Shown: positions 7,244-10,172 of the stretch, piece after piece
How positions within the stretch are numbered: the stretch's first letter is position 1
Layout of the letters: each line of letters begins with the position of its first letter
Assembly (NCBI GenBank): GCA_021741945.1
Contig: JAIOWV010000038.1
Location: 1 to 10,172, forward strand
Direction: 5' to 3'
DNA: 10,172 nucleotides
Source of the DNA: Pontimonas sp.
GTDB taxonomy: Bacteria > Actinomycetota > Actinomycetes > Actinomycetales > Microbacteriaceae
Translations under genes and position numbers: made by a program
The notes under the pieces: generated by a model
Database searches by the model: none
What the model saw: only the letters and a program-made list of their open reading frames with translations
What the model was told of the DNA's origin: nothing

Positions 7244-8217
7244 GCGGCACCATCAAACATTGAGGTGACCGAACCGTCTTCGAAGACCTCGCGAATCGCT
7301 CGGGCGAGCAGTGGAGCAATCGGCAAAATCGTCAAGCGATCCCAGTGCTTCTCGGCAGGAATGGGCAAAGTGTCGGTGACAACAACCTGGTCAATGAAGT
7401 CCGACTGCAGAACCTCGGTCGCAGGATCTGAGAACACCGCGTGGGTGGCCGCAACGACGACGCCCTTGGCTCCCGCGTTCTTGAGTGCCTCTGCTGCCTT
7501 AGCGATGGTGCGACCGGTGTCGATCATGTCGTCAACCAGCAAACACACACGGCCTTCGACCTCACCAACAATCTCGTGAACCGAGACCTGGTTAGGAACC
7601 CTGGGGTCACGGCGCTTGTGGATGATAGCCAAAGGAGCGCCCAACTTGTCACTCCAGACATCAGCAACACGAACGCGACCCATGTCGGGGCTCACGACGG
7701 TGAGGCTCTTAGCCTCGAGGGTCTTCTGAATGTGCTCGAGCAGAACGGGCATCGCGAAGAGGTGGTCGACCGGACCGTCGAAGAAGCCCTGAATCTGTGG
7801 AGCGTGGAGGTCAACACTCATGATGCGATCAGCACCAGCAGCGTTGAAAAGATCAGCGATGAGCCTGGCCGAAATCGGCTCGCGACCGCGGCCCTTCTTG
7901 TCTTGGCGGGCGTAGGGATAGAAAGGCGCAACGACAGTGATGCGCTTGGCGCTCGCCCGCTTGAGGGCGTCCACCATAATCAACTGCTCCATCAACCATT
8001 CGTTAATGGGGAAAGGGTGTGCCTGAATGACGAAGACATCAGAGCCTCGAACGCTGTCGCCATAGCGGGCATAGATCTCGCCGTTCGCGAAGGTGCGCGC
8101 TTCTGTGGGGACAAGCTCAGTGCCAATTTCCTTGGCCACTTCTTCGGCAAGTGAGGGATGTGCCCTACCGCTCACCAACACGAGATTCTTCTGAGTGGTG
8201 GCGGTGATATTGGTCAC
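7240..8217 (-). CDS. prs: Ribose-phosphate pyrophosphokinase (PRPP synthase)
   Basis: Prs transfers pyrophosphate from ATP to ribose 5-phosphate, making the PRPP used for purine, pyrimidine, NAD, histidine and tryptophan synthesis. The 325-residue protein has the two phosphoribosyltransferase-like domains of class I enzymes. Visible are RTFANGEIYARYGDS (41-55), ARQDKKGRGREPIS (103-116), the family signature DLHAPQIQGFFDGPVD (136-151), the catalytic lysine region IIHKRRD (198-204), and the ribose-5-phosphate/PRPP loop DDMIDTGRT (229-237). The start is GTG at 8217, giving an N-terminus of normal length. An AAGG about 11 bases upstream is a weak, distant ribosome binding site. It follows glmU after 42 bases, so the two are probably co-transcribed; glmU-prs pairing is common in Gram-positive bacteria. 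Its stop overlaps that of the convergent small membrane-protein gene. Confidence 0.98.
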   Translation of the reverse strand: MTNITATTQKNLVLVSGRAHPSLAEEVAKEIGTELVPTEARTFANGEIYARYGDSVRGSDVFVIQAHPFPINEWLMEQLIMVDALKRASAKRITVVAPFYPYARQDKKGRGREPISARLIADLFNAAGADRIMSVDLHAPQIQGFFDGPVDHLFAMPVLLEHIQKTLEAKSLTVVSPDMGRVRVADVWSDKLGAPLAIIHKRRDPRVPNQVSVHEIVGEVEGRVCLLVDDMIDTGRTIAKAAEALKNAGAKGVVVAATHAVFSDPATEVLQSDFIDQVVVTDTLPIPAEKHWDRLTILPIAPLLARAIREVFEDGSVTSMFDGAA

Positions 8218-8238
8218 AGTCGTTTCGCCTTCTTTTCC

Positions 8239-8254
8239 GGGGCGCCTTAGCCCC
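8239..8254 (-). other. Weak GC-rich hairpin in the glmU-prs gap
   Basis: GGGGC and GCCCC pair around a 6-base loop in the 42-base gap between glmU and prs. No T run follows and the stem has only 5 pairs. It could tune read-through or mRNA stability, or mean nothing in GC-rich DNA. Confidence 0.25.
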
Positions 8255-8259
8255 CCTCA

Positions 8260-9708
8260 TTATCCCTTAGTGGCTTTTTTACCGCCAGCAGCCTTCTTGG
8301 CGGCGGTGGCGGCCGGCGTGCCGTCTCGGTTGGCTTCAACCCAACCTTCTAGGTTGCGCTGTGCGGCAACGCTAATCGCGAGAGCCCCAGCAGGGACATT
8401 CCGTCTCACCACTGCTCCCGCAGCGGTGTACGAACCATCACCGAGAGTGACAGGTGCGACAAAGACCGTGTGTGACCCGGTGCGCGAGTGTGCCCCCACC
8501 ACGGTCCGATGTTTGTTCACCCCGTCGTAGTTCGCGGTAATCGCACCGGCCCCAATATTGGTGCCCTCCCCGATGTCCGCGTCACCGATGTAGGAGAGGT
8601 GAGGAACCTTGGCGCCACGCGCCAAGGTGGAGTTCTTGATTTCGACGAAAGCGCCGACCTTGCCGTCTTCCCCAACGTCAGCACCCGGGCGCAGATAAGA
8701 GAAGGGTCCAACGCTTGCACCGGCACGAATATGGGCGCCCTCGGCGTGGGTTCGAACGACCGTGGCGCCCTCGCCGACGGTGGTGTCCGTGAGGGTCGTG
8801 TCTGGTCCGATGACAGCGCCGGAGGCGATGCTGGTGTCTCCACGGAGTTGGACACCCGGGTGAATTTCGACATCACTGTCGATCTCAACACCCAAATCAA
8901 TGAAGCAGCTGGCGGGGTCATGGACCGTCACACCTGCGAGCTGGTGGCCCCGGACAATCATCTGGTTTAAGAGCGCCTGGACTTCACCTAGTTGAACACG
9001 ATCATTAATGCCTTGGAGCAACCATGAATCTTCAACCCGAACAGCGCCGACTTCGTGGTCTTTAGCCAGAGCCTCGACGACGTCAGTCAGGTATTTCTCG
9101 CCCTGCGCGTTGTGGGTTCCTATCGAGCTCAACGCCTCTCCGACAGCGCTGCGACTAAACACATAACTGCCGGCGTTCACTTCGAGGAGTGCTTGTTCTT
9201 CAGGGGTGGCGTCGGATTCTTCAACAACACGAAGGACTCGACCATCGCTCGCACGAATCACCCGGCCATAACCGCTGGGGTCATCCAGCACGGTCGTGAT
9301 GATGGTGGCAGGGACCTTCTGGTCGCGGTGGTGACCAAGAACAACACGCAAGGTGTCGGAGTCCAGCAGTGGAACGTCACCGCTGACGACCACGACCTCA
9401 CCGCTAAATGACTGTGGCAAGGCAGCAATGGCGACCTCGAGAGCGCGCCCGGTTCCGGGAATGTCGTCTTGAACAACACACAGCGCCTCTGGGGCCCAGT
9501 CAGCAACTGCTGCCTCCACTTGCTCGCGTTCGTGCCGAACGACGACAACGAGGTGCTCAGGCTCAAGAGCCTGAGCAGTCGAGAGAACGTGGCCAATCAT
9601 CGGCACACCCGAAAGGGTGTGCAGGACTTTTGCGGTTGCCGATTTCATTCGGGTCCCTTGGCCAGCAGCCAAGATGACGACGGCAAGCGCGCTGTGCGAC
9701 ATACCCAT
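8260..9708 (-). CDS. glmU: Bifunctional GlmU: glucosamine-1-phosphate N-acetyltransferase / UDP-GlcNAc pyrophosphorylase
   Basis: GlmU acetylates glucosamine 1-phosphate with acetyl-CoA and then couples it to UTP, giving UDP-N-acetylglucosamine for peptidoglycan. From the ATG at 9708 it has 482 residues. The N-terminal nucleotidyltransferase domain shows LAAGQGTRMK (13-22), GDVPLLD with the metal-binding aspartate (110-116) and NAGSYVFS near 178-185. After a linker helix, residues from about 250 form a left-handed beta-helix of hexapeptide repeats, with the acetyltransferase catalytic histidine at 370 (VPHLSYIGDADIG) and GAITANYDG nearby. A Lys- and Ala-rich tail of about 20 residues ends the protein. 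Candidate starts are ATG 9711, 9708 and 9702. I favour 9708 because a TAGGCT hexamer ends exactly 6 nt before it and no good ribosome binding site exists. The gene follows tRNA-Gln and precedes prs. Confidence 0.98.
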   Translation of the reverse strand: MGMSHSALAVVILAAGQGTRMKSATAKVLHTLSGVPMIGHVLSTAQALEPEHLVVVVRHEREQVEAAVADWAPEALCVVQDDIPGTGRALEVAIAALPQSFSGEVVVVSGDVPLLDSDTLRVVLGHHRDQKVPATIITTVLDDPSGYGRVIRASDGRVLRVVEESDATPEEQALLEVNAGSYVFSRSAVGEALSSIGTHNAQGEKYLTDVVEALAKDHEVGAVRVEDSWLLQGINDRVQLGEVQALLNQMIVRGHQLAGVTVHDPASCFIDLGVEIDSDVEIHPGVQLRGDTSIASGAVIGPDTTLTDTTVGEGATVVRTHAEGAHIRAGASVGPFSYLRPGADVGEDGKVGAFVEIKNSTLARGAKVPHLSYIGDADIGEGTNIGAGAITANYDGVNKHRTVVGAHSRTGSHTVFVAPVTLGDGSYTAAGAVVRRNVPAGALAISVAAQRNLEGWVEANRDGTPAATAAKKAAGGKKATKG

Positions 9709-9714
9709 CATTTA

Positions 9715-9742
9715 AGCCTATGGAACGCGCTGTGATGGCCAA
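9715..9742 (-). promoter_or_regulatory. Candidate glmU promoter (leaderless geometry)
   Basis: On the minus strand TTGGCC (9742-9737) and TAGGCT (9720-9715) are separated by 16 bases, and 6 bases later comes ATG 9708. Each hexamer matches the consensus at three positions, including the TAnnnT core of the -10. The element lies between tRNA-Gln and glmU, so glmU could also receive read-through from the tRNA. Confidence 0.35.
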
Positions 9743-9758
9743 CCTAGGGATGCTGTGT

Positions 9759-9833
9759 TGGCTCCGCCCCCAGGATTCGAACCTAGACCTAACAGCTCCA
9801 AAGGCTGTCGTGCTGCCGTTACACCAAGGCGGA
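9759..9833 (-). tRNA. tRNA-Gln, anticodon UUG, with encoded CCA
   Basis: The minus strand folds into a complete cloverleaf. The acceptor TCCGCCT pairs with GGGCGGA (one T-G wobble). The D arm is GTGT/GCAC with loop AACGGCA, the anticodon stem ACAGC/GCTGT holds loop CTTTGGA with anticodon TTG, and the T arm CTAGG/CCTGG holds TTCGAAT. Discriminator G73 (opposite 9762) is followed by an encoded CCA at 9761-9759. Without CCA the tRNA spans 9762-9833. It reads CAA and, by wobble, CAG. It lies 47 bases upstream of the first glmU ATG, on the same strand. Confidence 0.97.
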
Positions 9834-9849
9834 AAGGCCCGAAGGCCTC
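9834..9849 (-). other. UUCG-tetraloop hairpin directly abutting the tRNA-Gln 5' end
   Basis: On the minus strand GAGGCC pairs with GGCCTT (last pair G-T) around loop TTCG, and the very next base is the first base of the tRNA. It would form in the precursor leader at the RNase P cleavage site. The T-containing 3' side also resembles a short terminator, but no gene lies upstream on this strand within the window to be terminated. Confidence 0.5.
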
Positions 9850-9869
9850 CCCTAGTCTGCCAGAGGTCC

Positions 9870-9875
9870 GATAAT
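9870..9875 (+). promoter_or_regulatory. -10 element for leaderless MarR-family gene mRNA
   Basis: GATAAT is close to the TATAAT consensus and is followed by exactly 6 bases and GTG at 9882, so transcription should begin at or next to the start codon. No -35 match is evident at 17 bases (CTCCCC). No usable ribosome binding site precedes the GTG. Confidence 0.55.
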
Positions 9876-9881
9876 GGTGGG

Positions 9882-10172
9882 GTGAGTGTTTCAGGGGATG
9901 ATGTCGATCGCATTGTCCACGCGTGGCGTCGAGAACGCCCCGATCTCGATGTGTCCCCTTTGGAAGTCCTCTCCCGCGTTACTCGGATTGCTAAATACGT
10001 GGAGAACTTCCGCCGAGAGGCCTTTCGCTCTTCCGGCCTCGAGTCCTTCGAGGTCGATGTTTTGGCAGCGCTGCGGCGAGCTGGCGCGCCCTACCGGATG
10101 AGTCCGAAGAACCTTCTTCATGAAACCTTGGTGAGCTCGGGCGCCCTCACCCACCGCCTCACGAAGCTCGAA
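9882..10172 (+). CDS. MarR-family transcriptional regulator (partial, C-terminus cut by window edge)
   Basis: From GTG at 9882 the frame is open for 97 codons to the window edge. The sequence has the actinobacterial MarR look: an N-terminal AWRRERPDLDVSPLEVLSRV helix region (14-33), a following dimerisation helix, GLESFEVDVLAALRRAG (52-68), which is the first part of the winged helix-turn-helix, and SPKNLLHETLVSSGALTHRL (74-93) reaching into the recognition helix. The wing and the C-terminal dimer helix lie beyond the window. Such proteins are dimeric DNA-binding regulators, often of a neighbouring transporter or enzyme; the ligand and target are not visible here. No upstream ATG, GTG or TTG is in frame nearby, and the GATAAT element 6 nt upstream supports a leaderless start. 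It is divergent from tRNA-Gln. Confidence 0.85.
   Translation, partial: MSVSGDDVDRIVHAWRRERPDLDVSPLEVLSRVTRIAKYVENFRREAFRSSGLESFEVDVLAALRRAGAPYRMSPKNLLHETLVSSGALTHRLTKLE

Noticed and set aside
7441..8154. 237-codon plus-strand open frame opposite prs
   Set aside because: Antisense to a certain prs gene, with no ribosome binding site and no protein family features; its composition mirrors prs codon bias.
9834..9849. Rho-independent terminator for a minus-strand transcript entering the tRNA gene
   Set aside because: The gene to the right is on the plus strand and divergent, so no minus-strand transcript in the window needs ending here, and only two or three T residues follow the stem.
1..10172. 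Mobile element, CRISPR array, prophage, defence or toxin-antitoxin system
   Set aside because: No transposase, integrase, regularly spaced repeats, terminal inverted repeats or recognisable defence domains on either strand; nearly all the sequence is accounted for by housekeeping genes.

Overview
The window is a stretch of chromosomal housekeeping DNA from an actinobacterium. High G+C codon use, frequent GTG starts, a Mfd with the actinobacterial-style RNA-polymerase-binding region and the order glmU-prs-(insert)-rplY-pth-mfd-mazG all point that way. The MarR-like protein and the small membrane protein resemble proteins I associate with Microbacteriaceae. That family-level placement is inference; no rRNA or other decisive marker is present.

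Layout, read mostly on the minus strand from high to low coordinates. At the right edge a plus-strand MarR-family regulator (9882 onward, cut by the window end) is divergent from a minus-strand tRNA-Gln(UUG) at 9759-9833. Then come glmU (UDP-GlcNAc synthesis) and prs (PRPP synthase) on the minus strand. prs meets a small plus-strand single-pass membrane protein tail to tail, with stop codons that overlap. That small gene is divergent from a minus-strand APC-family permease (5645 to about 6865). About 150 bases further on, after a perfect 8-bp hairpin, a tight minus-strand operon begins: rplY (ribosomal protein L25/CTC), pth (peptidyl-tRNA hydrolase), mfd (transcription-repair coupling factor) and mazG (nucleotide pyrophosphohydrolase, cut by the left edge).

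The genes serve cell-wall precursor and nucleotide supply (GlmU, Prs), translation upkeep (tRNA-Gln, L25, Pth) and genome and nucleotide-pool maintenance (Mfd, MazG). The permease and the small membrane protein interrupt the otherwise conserved prs-rplY neighbourhood. No gap between genes exceeds about 155 bases. I saw no insertion sequence, CRISPR array, phage gene, toxin-antitoxin pair or defence system, and I do not think the window holds an undescribed system. The most useful observations are small ones: a recurring TA-rich hexamer placed exactly 6 nt before start codons (leaderless mRNAs), an abnormal pth start, a UUCG hairpin abutting the tRNA, and the two-gene insertion in the prs-rplY interval.
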